Origin: Bacillus sp. V3B
GTDB taxonomy: Bacteria > Bacillota > Bacilli > Bacillales > Cytobacillaceae
Direction: 5' to 3'
Assembly: GCF_024494465.1 (NCBI RefSeq)
Contig: NZ_JAETXM010000011.1
Location: 62,001 to 126,000 of the forward strand
DNA: 64,000 bases
In this document: in pieces, positions 42,840 to 51,660 of the stretch
Layout: every line of letters starts with the position of its first letter
How positions within the stretch are numbered: the first letter of the stretch is position 1
The notes under the pieces: model-generated
Databases searched by the model: none
Told to the model about the DNA's origin: nothing
Seen by the model: only the letters and a program-made list of their open reading frames with translations
Translations under genes and position numbers: made by a program

Positions 42840-43189
42840 TGGCCCAGCTCCTTCTGATATTTAGTTAAAATATTTTGGGCCATCTTGTCATACTTCTCTG
42901 ATTTCTTAAGGTAGACAATTCCACCGATCCAAACGACAACAAATTGAAGAAGTGCGTACACCCATGCCCATGTTATACCGAGAAAAGCTTCCCCTTTTAA
43001 TACATCTGTAGAAGCAGCTAAAATAGGTAGAACAAAATAAAAAGTAAGGAAGAAAATAGTGACTGGAACAATGAATGCTTTTTTCTTTTGGAGCAAATCC
43101 TTAAAATCTTCGGTTTCAACCAATTGATGATAGAGCTTCTTCTCGACATGTTCTTCGGCAAAATAGCTTTTTTTTACTGGTTTTTCCAT
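42836..43189 (-). CDS. DUF485-family membrane protein
   Basis: 117 residues with two helices (FIVPVTIFFLTFYFVLPILA and WVYALLQFVVVWIGGIVYL), the pattern of YjcH-like DUF485 proteins that accompany SSS-type acetate permeases. SD AAGGGGAGG precedes the ATG and its stop overlaps the symporter start. Its role is unknown but it is presumed to support the transporter. Confidence 0.85.
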   Translation of the reverse strand: MEKPVKKSYFAEEHVEKKLYHQLVETEDFKDLLQKKKAFIVPVTIFFLTFYFVLPILAASTDVLKGEAFLGITWAWVYALLQFVVVWIGGIVYLKKSEKYDKMAQNILTKYQKELGQ

Positions 43190-43214
43190 AATAACCTCCC
43201 CTTAAATAATACAT

Positions 43215-43264
43215 TTTTAAAACGAGAGTGGCATAAAGTGATATATGTTTCTCTCGTTTTAAAA
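43215..43264 (-). promoter_or_regulatory. 14-bp perfect inverted repeat upstream of DUF485/SSS operon
   Basis: TTTTAAAACGAGAG at 43215 and CTCTCGTTTTAAAA at 43251, 22 bases apart, end about 25 bases before the DUF485 start codon. Either an mRNA leader hairpin or an operator pair. Confidence 0.6.
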
Positions 43265-43489
43265 TTACCATAATCAGAAAATTAAGTAAACATAAAATAT
43301 TATAAAAATATTTTATTTTCCGATATTGACAACGTATAAGTGTTGTATTAATCTGAAAAAACATTACGAGGATTTTTATTTTCGTTTTCATTTCGTTATA
43401 AGATAAATGAGAGGGACTAAAACAATGTACAATCCAGAAGATTAACAACCTCCGGACATGACGGTTTCCATTTTTTGTTATTCTCATAG
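43265..43489. other. Promoter-side spacer
   Basis: AT-rich with an AAAATATT/AATATTTT repeat near 43295-43315. No gene is supported. Confidence 0.4.
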
Positions 43490-43625
43490 TGTCTGAAGGG
43501 CTTGAATCATTGGTGCGTGCATACCTTCTATAGCTTGCCTTTGGATTTCTTCTTCCAAACGGTATAATCGTTGTTGAATTTCAATTAATTGATGCATAAA
43601 TTCTTCATAACCTGAGGTGTTTTTT
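43490..43625 (-). pseudogene. Internal fragment of an IS110-family transposase
   Basis: Minus frame NTSGYEEFMHQLIEIQQRLY, then EEEIQRQAIEGMHAPMIQAL QTL, corresponds to the coiled-coil linker and start of the C-terminal domain of the IS1111-type transposase (ERMKRIEAQIHEEAL ... SPVIQALQTL), with clear divergence. Both ends are missing. Confidence 0.7.
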
Positions 43626-43642
43626 AAAAATACAAGGGATGA

Positions 43643-43672
43643 CTGGTGCAAAATATTTGAAGGAAAGAATAT
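43643..43672. repeat. Degraded IS6-family end
   Basis: CTGGTGCAAAATATTTGAAG resembles the copy A terminus read inward (CTGGTGCAAATACTTGAAG). It marks the joint between an IS110 fragment and a CoA-transferase fragment. Confidence 0.55.
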
Positions 43673-43685
43673 TCTATAGGGTCCG

Positions 43686-43967
43686 ATTTGGGGAATACAC
43701 GAGCTTATTAACAGTGATTTAATTAAAGATCACAATATCGTTGTCGATGTTAAACACCCTAAATTAGGTAAATTCCCTCTCATTCAAACACCCGTTCATT
43801 ATTCACGATCTAAAGTACAGCTTCAGCCTATTCTTCATTTGCTGGGGGAGCATTCCAAGGCAATTTTGAAAGAATTAGGATATAGTGACGAGATTATAAA
43901 AAAATTAACGATGGAGCAAGTTATAAGAATTATTGAAAATCATGCTAATAAAGTGACTTTGAAATAG
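43686..43967 (+). pseudogene. 3' part of a CaiB/BaiF (family III) CoA-transferase
   Basis: The open frame without start reads IWGIHELINSDLIKDHNIVV, HPKLGKFPLIQTPVHYSRS, LHLLGEHSKAILKELGYSDE, the C-terminal small-domain end of family III CoA-transferases (about 400 residues in full). The Asp-containing N-terminal catalytic part is lost at the IS joint. Confidence 0.8.
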
Positions 43968-44157
43968 AGTCACGATGAAATAGAATATTAAATTGCATAA
44001 AAATGCCGATGCAAAAAGATTTAGTCGATATTTTGATCAACCTTTTTTATAAAAGTAAATGCGAGATATAGCGTAGAATCAGTGCTTGTCGCATACTTTT
44101 AATCAATCTTTATTCAAAAGCTACTGAATTTTAACGAAGCCATTTGGGGGTTACAGG
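43968..44157. other. Promoter region of the YerA-like gene
   Basis: 190 AT-rich bases, no gene. No clear operator was seen. Confidence 0.4.
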
Positions 44158-45918
44158 ATGGATAATAGAAGGTATAGATGGAGCAACAATCAAATAAGAA
44201 ATCATGTAGAGGTACTCGATGGAGTCATAAATCCTCATATTATCCTAAAAAACGCGACCTATTTAAATACCTATTTGCAGCAATGGGTAGTTGCGAATAT
44301 TTGGATATATGAAGATCGTATTGTTTATGTAGGAGACAATCTTCCTGAAAACTGTAATGGATACGAGGTTATTGATTGTCAGGGGCAATATTTAGTACCT
44401 GGATATATTGAACCGCATACTCACCCTTATCAGTTATACAATCCTCTTACGTTAGCAAAACATGCGGGGGGATTCGGCACAACGACTTTCATTAGTGATA
44501 ATATATTCTTTTTCCTTGAGCTCCCTACTAAGGTAGCCTTTCAATTATTAAATGAATTTAAAAACCTTCCATCAAGCATATACTGGTGGTGTCGTTTTGA
44601 TGGAAATACCGAGTTATCAAATCATGATGATATTTTTAATAATGAAGATGTGATTTCTTGGCTCCAACATGAATCAGTGCTGCAAGGCGGAGAGCTAACA
44701 GGGTGGCCGAAATTATTAAATGGAGATAACCGAATGCTATCCTGGTTACAAGAGACAAGGAGATTACATAAAAAAGTAGAAGGGCATTTTCCAGGAGCTT
44801 CCGAACGGACTTTAGCAAAATTCATGTTAATGGGCACAGATTGTGATCATGAAGCCATGACAGGTCAAGAAGCACTTACACGTCTAAATCAGGGCTATAC
44901 AGTATCTCTTAGACATTCGTCTATTCGGCCTGATTTAGAAATTCTTTTAAAAGAATTAATAGGGTTAGGTGTCCAAAAATTTGATCGATTTTTCTTTACC
45001 ACTGACGGGTCACATCCATCCTTTTATGAAAACGGAATGACAGACGAACTAATAAAAATGGCCATTAATCATGGGATACCATTAATGGATGCTTATAGTA
45101 TGGCAAGTTATAATATTGCCCGCTATTATAATTTGGAACATTTACATGGATCCATTGCTACAGGGAGAATAGCAAATATCAATATTTTAGAGAGCAAAAG
45201 TAACGCAACACCTATCAGTGTATTAGCAAAAGGGAAATGGATTAAGAGAGATGGAAAAGATAACGATGATTCATCCTCCATCGATTGGAGCAAGTATCAA
45301 ATATCTCCTCTTCATTTAAAATGGACTTTACAAGAAGAGGATTTGAGCTTTTCAACCTCAATTGGCATTAACTTAATAAATAATGTCATTACCAAACCGT
45401 ATGAAAGTAGTATCGATTTAAGTAGGGATGAATTATCACTTGAGCATGATGAATGTTTCCTTATGATGGTTGGGCGAGACGGATCATGGAGAATAAATAC
45501 AGTAATGAAAGGGTTTGCTCAACATTTAGGTGGATTTGCAAGTTCTTATTCGGGTACAGGAGACATCTTAATCATAGGAAAAAGAAAAACAGATATGCTA
45601 ATCGCTTTTGAACGAATGCAAGCAATAGGTGGTGGTATAGTTTTGGCGGAAGAAAATCATATCCTACACGAAATTCCTTTACCTTTAACGGGAATCATGT
45701 CTGATCTAGATATGGGATTTTTAATTAAAGATGAGAAAAAAATGATAGAGTTATTAAAAGAAAGAGGCTATAAATATAACGACCCTGCCTTCACCTTATT
45801 ATTCTTCTCTGCGACTCATTTACCATTTATTAGATTGACTCCAAGTGGTTTATATGATGTAAAAAATAGAAAGGTTTTAGTTGCTCCAACAAAAAGGGGA
45901 AATTACCAGATGCAATAG
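44158..45918 (+). CDS. YerA-like amidohydrolase (adenine deaminase family)
   Basis: 586 residues, the size of B. subtilis YerA. The amidohydrolase metal site is partly visible: YIEPHTHPYQLY near residue 90 (HxH), EGHFPGAS near 205, CDHEAMTG near 224 and FTTDGSHPSF near 275. The C-terminal half (GGIVLAEENHI, LPLTGIMSDLDM) is the adenine-deaminase C-domain. Family enzymes release ammonia from adenine, but the activity of YerA-type members is not established. SD GGGGGTTACAGG. It appears intact and stands alone between mobile-element scars. Confidence 0.82.
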   Translation: MDNRRYRWSNNQIRNHVEVLDGVINPHIILKNATYLNTYLQQWVVANIWIYEDRIVYVGDNLPENCNGYEVIDCQGQYLVPGYIEPHTHPYQLYNPLTLAKHAGGFGTTTFISDNIFFFLELPTKVAFQLLNEFKNLPSSIYWWCRFDGNTELSNHDDIFNNEDVISWLQHESVLQGGELTGWPKLLNGDNRMLSWLQETRRLHKKVEGHFPGASERTLAKFMLMGTDCDHEAMTGQEALTRLNQGYTVSLRHSSIRPDLEILLKELIGLGVQKFDRFFFTTDGSHPSFYENGMTDELIKMAINHGIPLMDAYSMASYNIARYYNLEHLHGSIATGRIANINILESKSNATPISVLAKGKWIKRDGKDNDDSSSIDWSKYQISPLHLKWTLQEEDLSFSTSIGINLINNVITKPYESSIDLSRDELSLEHDECFLMMVGRDGSWRINTVMKGFAQHLGGFASSYSGTGDILIIGKRKTDMLIAFERMQAIGGGIVLAEENHILHEIPLPLTGIMSDLDMGFLIKDEKKMIELLKERGYKYNDPAFTLLFFSATHLPFIRLTPSGLYDVKNRKVLVAPTKRGNYQMQ

Positions 45919-45952
45919 GACTTAATTCTTTTATCCCATGATTAACATTAAG

Positions 45953-46414
45953 GGTTCTGGTGAAAAAACTTCAATAAAGTCGATGAAACATATATCAAAG
46001 TAAAAGGTCAATGGATGTATCTGTATCGTGCAGTCGATTCCGAAGTCTCAGTAAAACAAGAGACAAAAAAGCCGCAAAGTGCTTCTTCAAAAAAGCTTTG
46101 CGGTCTTTTCATGTTGTAAGGCATTGTGTCATAACAGTGGATAAAAACCCGGCTTAACCTATAGCAGTTGAAGAATTGAGAAAAGGAAAAAACATGCCAT
46201 TAGGCATGAAACTCAGACAAAAGAAGTATTTAAATAATATCCTAGAACAGGATCATCGTTTTATCAAGAAGCGTGTTCGTTCTATGTTAGGGTTGAAATC
46301 TGCTCAAAATGAGGTGGAATTCATACATAGACTGTTCGGGATAATCACCTAAGGGGTTATCTGAAAGTGGACCTACAACTTTTTTCTACTTGTCTTAGTA
46401 TTTGCACCAGAACC
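45953..46414 (+). mobile_element. IS6-family element, internally deleted copy C (462 bp)
   Basis: Starts GGTTCTGGTG and ends TTTGCACCAGAACC. Inside, the transposase frame begins at VDETYIKVKGQWMYLYR, has a deletion with frameshift after AVDSE, and resumes with a VDKNPA-type block, NNILEQDHRFIKKRVRS and EFIHRLFGIIT. The N-terminal third is gone. It is a non-autonomous derivative. Confidence 0.85.
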
Positions 46415-46423
46415 GAATAGGAA

Positions 46424-46591
46424 ATGATGGTAGGACAATATAAAAGGAATGAGGAAAACACTAAAATTAAACAAGTTGATGCTATTTCGCTAACTGAAAT
46501 CGCTAAAGATTTTGATCCTCTAACATTGGAAAAGAACAGGGAAATTGATATTGTTATTGAAAATAACCCTGACCTTACTGTTTGCCAATAG
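46424..46591 (+). pseudogene. Gene tail of unknown family beside IS6 copy C
   Basis: A 55-codon frame MMVGQYKRNEENTKIKQ, DAISLTEIAKDFDPLTLEKN, ENNPDLTVCQ that begins within 10 bases of the IS end. Probably the last codons of a truncated gene; I do not recognise it. Confidence 0.35.
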
Positions 46592-46631
46592 AGTGAAAAT
46601 GGAAAGGTAAAATAACGAAAACGGTGTTACA

Positions 46632-46871
46632 ATGGGTGGATTTGTGGCATCTGCAGCAGAAACGATGATGGTTTATGCTCTTTCTTCTAAACTCACTTCT
46701 AATCAAACATTTGCATCAATTGATTTGCATACAACATTTCATAGACCAGTCATGCAGGGAGATGTAGAAGTCGAAGCCAGGGTTGAAAGGATGGGAAGGA
46801 ACATCGCATATGTACTTGCTGATTTACATCAAAATGGTAAAAAGCGGCAAGTATCGTTTCGTCTATCTTGA
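46632..46871 (+). pseudogene. PaaI-like thioesterase, 3' part
   Basis: 79 codons: MGGFVASAAETMMVYAL, IDLHTTFHRPVMQGDVEVEA, VERMGRNIAYVLADLHQNG. These are the helix and strands of a PaaI/YbgC hotdog domain. In-frame sense (ENGVT) continues upstream of the Met, where full-length members have 40-50 more residues, and is interrupted. No SD is present. Confidence 0.65.
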
Positions 46872-46939
46872 TCATGACTGACTAACTACTTCTTGAAGAA
46901 TTAACCAATATTAAATATTCTTCCGAAAGGACTATGCAG

Positions 46940-47041
46940 ATGAATACTGGGAAAATATTTGAGTTATTTGAAGACTCAATAAGTGATATTAACGATGGAG
47001 CTAAATTAATTGTTGGTGGATTCAGTATGTCCAAGATTTAG
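46940..47041 (+). pseudogene. 5' fragment of a 3-oxoacid CoA-transferase subunit A gene
   Basis: MNTGKIFELFEDSISDINDG AKLIVGGF is the start of ScoA/AtoD-type proteins, in which GGFGLCGIPE normally follows. Here the frame runs into the IS6-family right end after GGF and stops. SD GAAAGGA lies upstream. Only 28 real codons survive. Confidence 0.7.
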
Positions 47042-47081
47042 AGATTAATTGCAATGGTGTTGAAGTTTTTGCACCAGAACC
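47022..47081. repeat. Solo IS6-family right end
   Basis: CAGTATGTCCAAGATTTAGA to TTTTTGCACCAGAACC matches the right end of copy B for 60 bases. The rest of the element is absent. Confidence 0.8.
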
Positions 47082-47456
47082 AATTAATTATATAGATCAC
47101 ACTTAATTTTTCGATATAAACATTACTGGTCAGTCGACCTACTTTCACTTCATTGTTATGTACTTTGTTACATAAAGGCTCGTTCAAGCAGGACAACTGA
47201 TCATTTTCTATGTCGATTTAACAAGCGGCACCTATATAAAATAAATATTTTTTTATATTTACAAGTTTAACATCGTAATAATATATTAAATTATTATGGT
47301 AGCATTTATTTAATAGGTTACCATCCTTAATAAAATCAAATAATTTTATAAAAAATCTTTATATAAAAAAAATAGTATGTGAATGTTTTACTATAATTCT
47401 GAAAATTCATAATATATTTACAACCGTCAAAACATGTGGTACCTTATAAACACAAA
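47082..47456. other. AT-rich region upstream of paaK
   Basis: About 375 bases with no gene; very AT-rich from 47230. A CTGGTCAGTCGACC near-palindrome lies at about 47126. Confidence 0.45.
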
Positions 47457-47497
47457 GTATAACAACAATTAAACGAAATTGTTTATTGTTGTTATAC
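47457..47497 (+). promoter_or_regulatory. 13-bp perfect dyad upstream of paaK
   Basis: GTATAACAACAAT at 47457 and ATTGTTGTTATAC at 47485 around a 15-base centre that itself holds AAAC/GTTT. It lies about 60 bases before the paaK start and lacks a T-run, so an operator is more likely than a terminator. Confidence 0.6.
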
Positions 47498-47557
47498 TTA
47501 ATGGTTAGCTCTAGATGATTTACCTAGACGTTCATTTATGAGAGGAGAGGGAAACAA

Positions 47558-48883
47558 GTGATTATTCATGGGGAAGAATTATATTCACGTAAAGAAATGG
47601 AAACGCTTCAACTAATGCGTTTAAAGGAAACTGTAGAGAGGGTTTATAACAAAGTACCATTCTATCAAAACCAGTTTGAAGAACGAAATATTAAACCAGC
47701 AGGAATCCAATCGCTAGAAGATTTGAAAAAACTTCCGTTCACGAAGAAAAAAGACCTTAGGGATCATTATCCTTATAATTTATTTGCGGTTGATATGAAG
47801 GATATTGTTCGGATTCATGCTTCTTCAGGGACAAGTGGCAAGCCGACAGTTGTCGCCTACACAGAAAATGATATCCGTAACTGGTCTGACATGGTAGCGC
47901 GTGCGATCTCCATTGCAGGCGGAGAACCAAGTGGTATATTCCATAATGCATATGGGTACGGACTATTTACTGGAGGCTTAGGTGTTCATTATGGTGCTGA
48001 ACGGCTTGGAATGGCAACGGTTCCAGTGTCAGGTGGAAACACCGATCGACAAATAACCGTTATTGAAGATTTCCAACCAACCGTTATTGCAGGTACACCA
48101 TCCTACGTATTAAAAATAGCGGAGGAAATGGGTCAACTAGGAAAGAATCCGCGTGAAAGTTCATTGAAGTTTGGGATTTTTGGTGCAGAGCCATGGTCAG
48201 AGGAAATGCGTAAATTATTAGAAGAATCATTTGCTATAAAAGCCTGTGATATTTATGGATTGAGTGAGGTCATGGGTCCTGGTGTAGCGATGGAATGTCA
48301 TGAAGCACAAGATGGTTTACATATTGCAGACGATCATTTTATTGTTGAAGTGATTAATCCAGATACTCTTGAACCAGTAATGGATGGTGAAGAAGGGGAA
48401 TTGGTTTTCACTAGTCTCACGAAAGAAGCTTTTCCTGTTATACGATATCGAACAGGGGACATTGCTTCTATTACAAGAGAAAAATGTAAATGTGGCCGCA
48501 CTACAACAAGGATGTCCCGTGTTAAGGGGCGTATTGATGATATGCTGATTGTTCGTGGTGTTAACGTATTTCCTTCTGAAATTGAGCATTATTTAATTCA
48601 AATAGAAGGGCTATCCCCTCATTACCAAGTCCTTCTACATCGAGAAGGCACTCTAGATATAGTAGAACTTCATGTGGAAATTAATGATGAAACCTATCAA
48701 AAAGTAAACAGCGATATGAAACATGAATATATTTCAACTATTATGAAAACAGTTCAACATTCGATGAAAAATCATTGTTTAGTAAGTATGAAGGTAAAGG
48801 TGTTAGCTCCAAGAAGTATTCCAAGGTCAGAAGGAAAGGCCATTCGGGTAATAGATCAAAGAAGTCAACCAGTATTATTATAA
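47558..48883 (+). CDS. paaK: Phenylacetate-CoA ligase
   Basis: 441 residues of the ANL superfamily. The P-loop-like motif HASSGTSGKPTVVAYT lies near residue 88, IYGLSEVMGPGVAMEC near 228 and YRTGDIASI near 300. It activates phenylacetate with ATP and CoA, the committed entry of the paa pathway in the cytosol. A GTG start follows AGAGGAGAGG. It is transcribed in the same direction as paaA, which has its own promoter 90 bases downstream. Confidence 0.92.
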   Translation: MIIHGEELYSRKEMETLQLMRLKETVERVYNKVPFYQNQFEERNIKPAGIQSLEDLKKLPFTKKKDLRDHYPYNLFAVDMKDIVRIHASSGTSGKPTVVAYTENDIRNWSDMVARAISIAGGEPSGIFHNAYGYGLFTGGLGVHYGAERLGMATVPVSGGNTDRQITVIEDFQPTVIAGTPSYVLKIAEEMGQLGKNPRESSLKFGIFGAEPWSEEMRKLLEESFAIKACDIYGLSEVMGPGVAMECHEAQDGLHIADDHFIVEVINPDTLEPVMDGEEGELVFTSLTKEAFPVIRYRTGDIASITREKCKCGRTTTRMSRVKGRIDDMLIVRGVNVFPSEIEHYLIQIEGLSPHYQVLLHREGTLDIVELHVEINDETYQKVNSDMKHEYISTIMKTVQHSMKNHCLVSMKVKVLAPRSIPRSEGKAIRVIDQRSQPVLL

Positions 48884-48906
48884 AATAAAGAATTTTAAAA
48901 AAACAG

Positions 48907-48957
48907 TTGATTTTTATATAACAATAAAATACAATTGCGTTATATAATCGTTATATA
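48907..48957 (+). promoter_or_regulatory. paaA promoter with overlapping palindromic operators
   Basis: TTGATT (48907), 17-base spacer, TACAAT (48930). TTATATAAC lies in the spacer, and TATATAA-TCG-TTATATA (48941-48957), a perfect 7-bp dyad, covers the expected transcription start. The arrangement suits a repressor, most simply PaaX encoded at the cluster's end. Confidence 0.65.
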
Positions 48958-48974
48958 AAAAGGGGGATTATAAA

Positions 48975-49931
48975 ATGTCCAATGTTGTTGCATTAGATAA
49001 GGAAGCTGAACAAATAGAAACTTTTATTCAACGGATTGAACAAGGAGAAAAAATTGAAGCAGACGATTGGATGCCTGAAGAATATCGGACAGTATTAATT
49101 AAATTAATTTCAATGCATGGAATAAGCGAAATAATGGGAGCACTTCCTGAAAAGGAGTGGGTTCCTAAAGCTCCATCACTTTACAGAAAACTAGGAATTA
49201 TGGCAAAAGTACAAGATGAAATGGGACACGGTCAATTATTGTTACGAGTAGCCGAAGACTTACTAAAGCCATACGGAAAAGACAGAGGCGATTTAATGAA
49301 TGATTTATTTAAGGGAGACCTTAAGTTCCACAACGTCTTTCATATGGCAACAGAAACTTGGGGAGATGCAGGATTAATTGGCTGGCTTGTTGATGGTGCT
49401 GCGATTATTACGCAAACAGATATGTTAGGGGCTTCATACGGTCCATATGCAAGAGCATTACAACGTATTTGTGCCGAAGAGGTGTTCCATGCCCAGCATG
49501 GTGAAGCGATTATAATGGCACTTGCAGAAGGAACGGAAGAGCAAAAAGAGATGGTACAGGATGCATTAAGTCGTTGGTGGCCAGCACTTCTCATGTTTTT
49601 TGGTCCTGCTAGTAAAGATACGACAGGAGCATCGAAACAAGATGCAACGATCAAATATAAAATTCGTACGAAAACAAATGAACAGCTGAGGCAGAGCTTT
49701 TTTACAAAATATATTCCGCGTATTTTATCACTAGGATTGACGATACCAGATTCAACGATTCATTTTGATGAGGAACAGCAAACGTGGATCTATCAACAGC
49801 CGGATTGGAACGAATTTAAGAAAATTATTAAAAACCAAGGTCCTCGTTCTCAAGCTCGACTCAATCTGCGCAGAACTTCCTACGAAAGTAATGCGTGGGT
49901 ACGAGAAGCGTTAAGCGCAAGAATTAACTAA
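48975..49931 (+). CDS. paaA: Phenylacetyl-CoA 1,2-epoxidase catalytic subunit A
   Basis: 318 residues, a di-iron ferritin-like oxygenase. Carboxylate/His ligand motifs VQDEMGHGQLL (near residue 80) and CAEEVFHAQHGEA (near 165) are present. It epoxidises the ring of phenylacetyl-CoA with O2 in complex with PaaC, PaaB stabilising the assembly. SD AAAGGGGGA precedes the ATG. First gene of the long paa operon. Confidence 0.93.
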   Translation: MSNVVALDKEAEQIETFIQRIEQGEKIEADDWMPEEYRTVLIKLISMHGISEIMGALPEKEWVPKAPSLYRKLGIMAKVQDEMGHGQLLLRVAEDLLKPYGKDRGDLMNDLFKGDLKFHNVFHMATETWGDAGLIGWLVDGAAIITQTDMLGASYGPYARALQRICAEEVFHAQHGEAIIMALAEGTEEQKEMVQDALSRWWPALLMFFGPASKDTTGASKQDATIKYKIRTKTNEQLRQSFFTKYIPRILSLGLTIPDSTIHFDEEQQTWIYQQPDWNEFKKIIKNQGPRSQARLNLRRTSYESNAWVREALSARIN

Positions 49932-49955
49932 TAAACGGAAAGGAGTAATGAAGAA

Positions 49956-50309
49956 ATGGTAAACGATAACAGCACATTTTATCAAGAATTTGAAGTGTTT
50001 AGTAAACGAACTCCTAGCTCGGCATTCCAACATCAATTCAGCTTGCTTGCACCAAACGCAGAAATGGCCTTGGTAATGGCACAAGAGAACTTTATGAGGC
50101 GGGAACCAGTTGAGGATATTTGGGTGGTCAATCGAGTAAACATTCGCGGACTAGATCAAGAGGAGAAACAAATCCTCAATCGTATCGATAATAAGGATTA
50201 CCGAAATACAAAAGGCTACGGGTATTTAAAGAAAAAATGGCGTCATTACGAGCAAAAAATGTTTGATGAAAAAGAAATCCTGTCATGGGGAAAGGAGCAA
50301 GGTAAATGA
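49956..50309 (+). CDS. paaB: Phenylacetyl-CoA epoxidase subunit B
   Basis: 117 residues with the PaaB core (YQEFEVFSKRTPSSAFQHQF, ALVMAQENFMRREPVEDIWV). It bridges PaaAC heterodimers in known complexes. It is longer than the usual 95 residues through a basic C-terminal tail (GYLKKKWRHYEQKM). SD GGAAAGGAGT precedes the ATG, and the end overlaps paaC by four bases. Confidence 0.9.
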   Translation: MVNDNSTFYQEFEVFSKRTPSSAFQHQFSLLAPNAEMALVMAQENFMRREPVEDIWVVNRVNIRGLDQEEKQILNRIDNKDYRNTKGYGYLKKKWRHYEQKMFDEKEILSWGKEQGK

Positions 50310-51118
50310 GTCAAGCTACCTTAACTTTAAGTCCAGAATATAAGAAAGCACTAATTGAACTCTTATTTCAACTAGCTGATGATGACTTTTTATTTGCATA
50401 TCGTGGTTCAGAATGGCTTGGATTAGCACCGCATATTGAAGAAGATGTGGCTTCCTCTTCTATTAGTCAAGATAGTATGGGGCATGCTGCCATATTTTAT
50501 AAATTACTTGAAGAATTAGGAGCAGGTAATGCGGATGCATTAGCACATGCACGTCCTGCTAATGAAAGAAAGAATTGTATTTTAGTAGAAAGAGTGAATG
50601 GACCAGGAAACTATATGGAAGATGCACGGTATGACTGGGCATATGCAGTTGTTAGAAACTATTTCTATACACTTGCTAAGAAAATAAAAGTTCAGTCTTT
50701 AAAACAAAGTGACTATCAACCACTTGCGGATGTGGCTGTAAAGGTTGATATGGAAATACACTATCATTTATTACATTGGAAAACATGGTTTGTCCAATTG
50801 TTAAGTTCAACAGAAGATGCTAAAAAACGTATGATACAGGCTATTGAAAAAGTAATGAATGATTTTCCTGATGTCTTTTCTTTCGGAGATGGAGCACAAC
50901 GAATTCATTCATACGGTTTAATTGAAGAAGAAATCGTTTTAAAAGAACGCTGGATCGCTGCTTTAGCACAGGTATTGGAAACGGCTCAGATAACCATCCC
51001 ACAAACTACAGGTGTCGAAAGTGAAAATGGGAGAAACGGGGAACATTCAGTAGAACTAGAGGAAGCTCTTGAAATACTAGGGGAAGTGTACCACCAGGAT
51101 ACTGCTGCTGCTTGGTAA
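50306..51118 (+). CDS. paaC: Phenylacetyl-CoA epoxidase structural subunit C
   Basis: 270 residues, ferritin-like fold related to PaaA but without a full iron-ligand set. SSSISQDSMGHAAIFYKLLEEL near residue 55 and KVDMEIHYHLLHWKTW near 145 are characteristic. It forms the structural partner of PaaA. ATGA overlap with paaB; SD AAAGGAGCAAGG. Confidence 0.92.
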   Translation: MSQATLTLSPEYKKALIELLFQLADDDFLFAYRGSEWLGLAPHIEEDVASSSISQDSMGHAAIFYKLLEELGAGNADALAHARPANERKNCILVERVNGPGNYMEDARYDWAYAVVRNYFYTLAKKIKVQSLKQSDYQPLADVAVKVDMEIHYHLLHWKTWFVQLLSSTEDAKKRMIQAIEKVMNDFPDVFSFGDGAQRIHSYGLIEEEIVLKERWIAALAQVLETAQITIPQTTGVESENGRNGEHSVELEEALEILGEVYHQDTAAAW

Positions 51119-51144
51119 ATTGAAAAGAGAAGAGGTGTGAACGA

Positions 51145-51645
51145 ATGATAGCACCCTTACAACTGACACAGGAAGATGTGTTGCGTGTATTAGAGAGTGT
51201 GAAAGATCCTGAAATCGATACGGTGAGTATCATTGATTTAGGTATGGTTGAAAAAGTTTTCATTCAAAATAAAACCGTTCTGATTGATATATTACCAACC
51301 TTTGTAGGTTGTCCTGCTTTAGAGATTATTCGAAACAATATCATAAAGGCTGTAAATATAATCGAAGGTGTTGAGGAGACTCTTGTGAACTTTATCAATT
51401 CTCCTCCTTGGACCTCAGATCGAATCACCCAAAAAGGATATTTAGGGCTAAAAGAGTTTGGAATTGCTCCTCCTCCTAAACACTTCAAAGAGGATAGCTC
51501 TTGGCATATTGACTGCCCGTTTTGTGGATCAACTTATGTCACACTAGATAATATCTTTGGTCCAACTGCCTGTCGTAGTATTTTGTATTGTAAAAGTTGT
51601 AAGAATCCGTTTGAAGCGATGAAATTAATTTCGAATACGATGTGA
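51145..51645 (+). CDS. paaD: PaaD, MIP18/DUF59-type maturation factor
   Basis: 166 residues. The N-terminal DUF59 domain (VLESVKDPEIDTVSIIDLGM) is followed by a C-terminal zinc ribbon, CPFCGSTY and CKSCKNPF. PaaD is thought to help cluster or iron assembly for the epoxidase system, classically for the [2Fe-2S] reductase PaaE. It is kept here although no paaE is present. SD AAGAGGTGTG. Confidence 0.9.
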   Translation: MIAPLQLTQEDVLRVLESVKDPEIDTVSIIDLGMVEKVFIQNKTVLIDILPTFVGCPALEIIRNNIIKAVNIIEGVEETLVNFINSPPWTSDRITQKGYLGLKEFGIAPPPKHFKEDSSWHIDCPFCGSTYVTLDNIFGPTACRSILYCKSCKNPFEAMKLISNTM

Positions 51646-51660
51646 AATGAGGATGAAATA

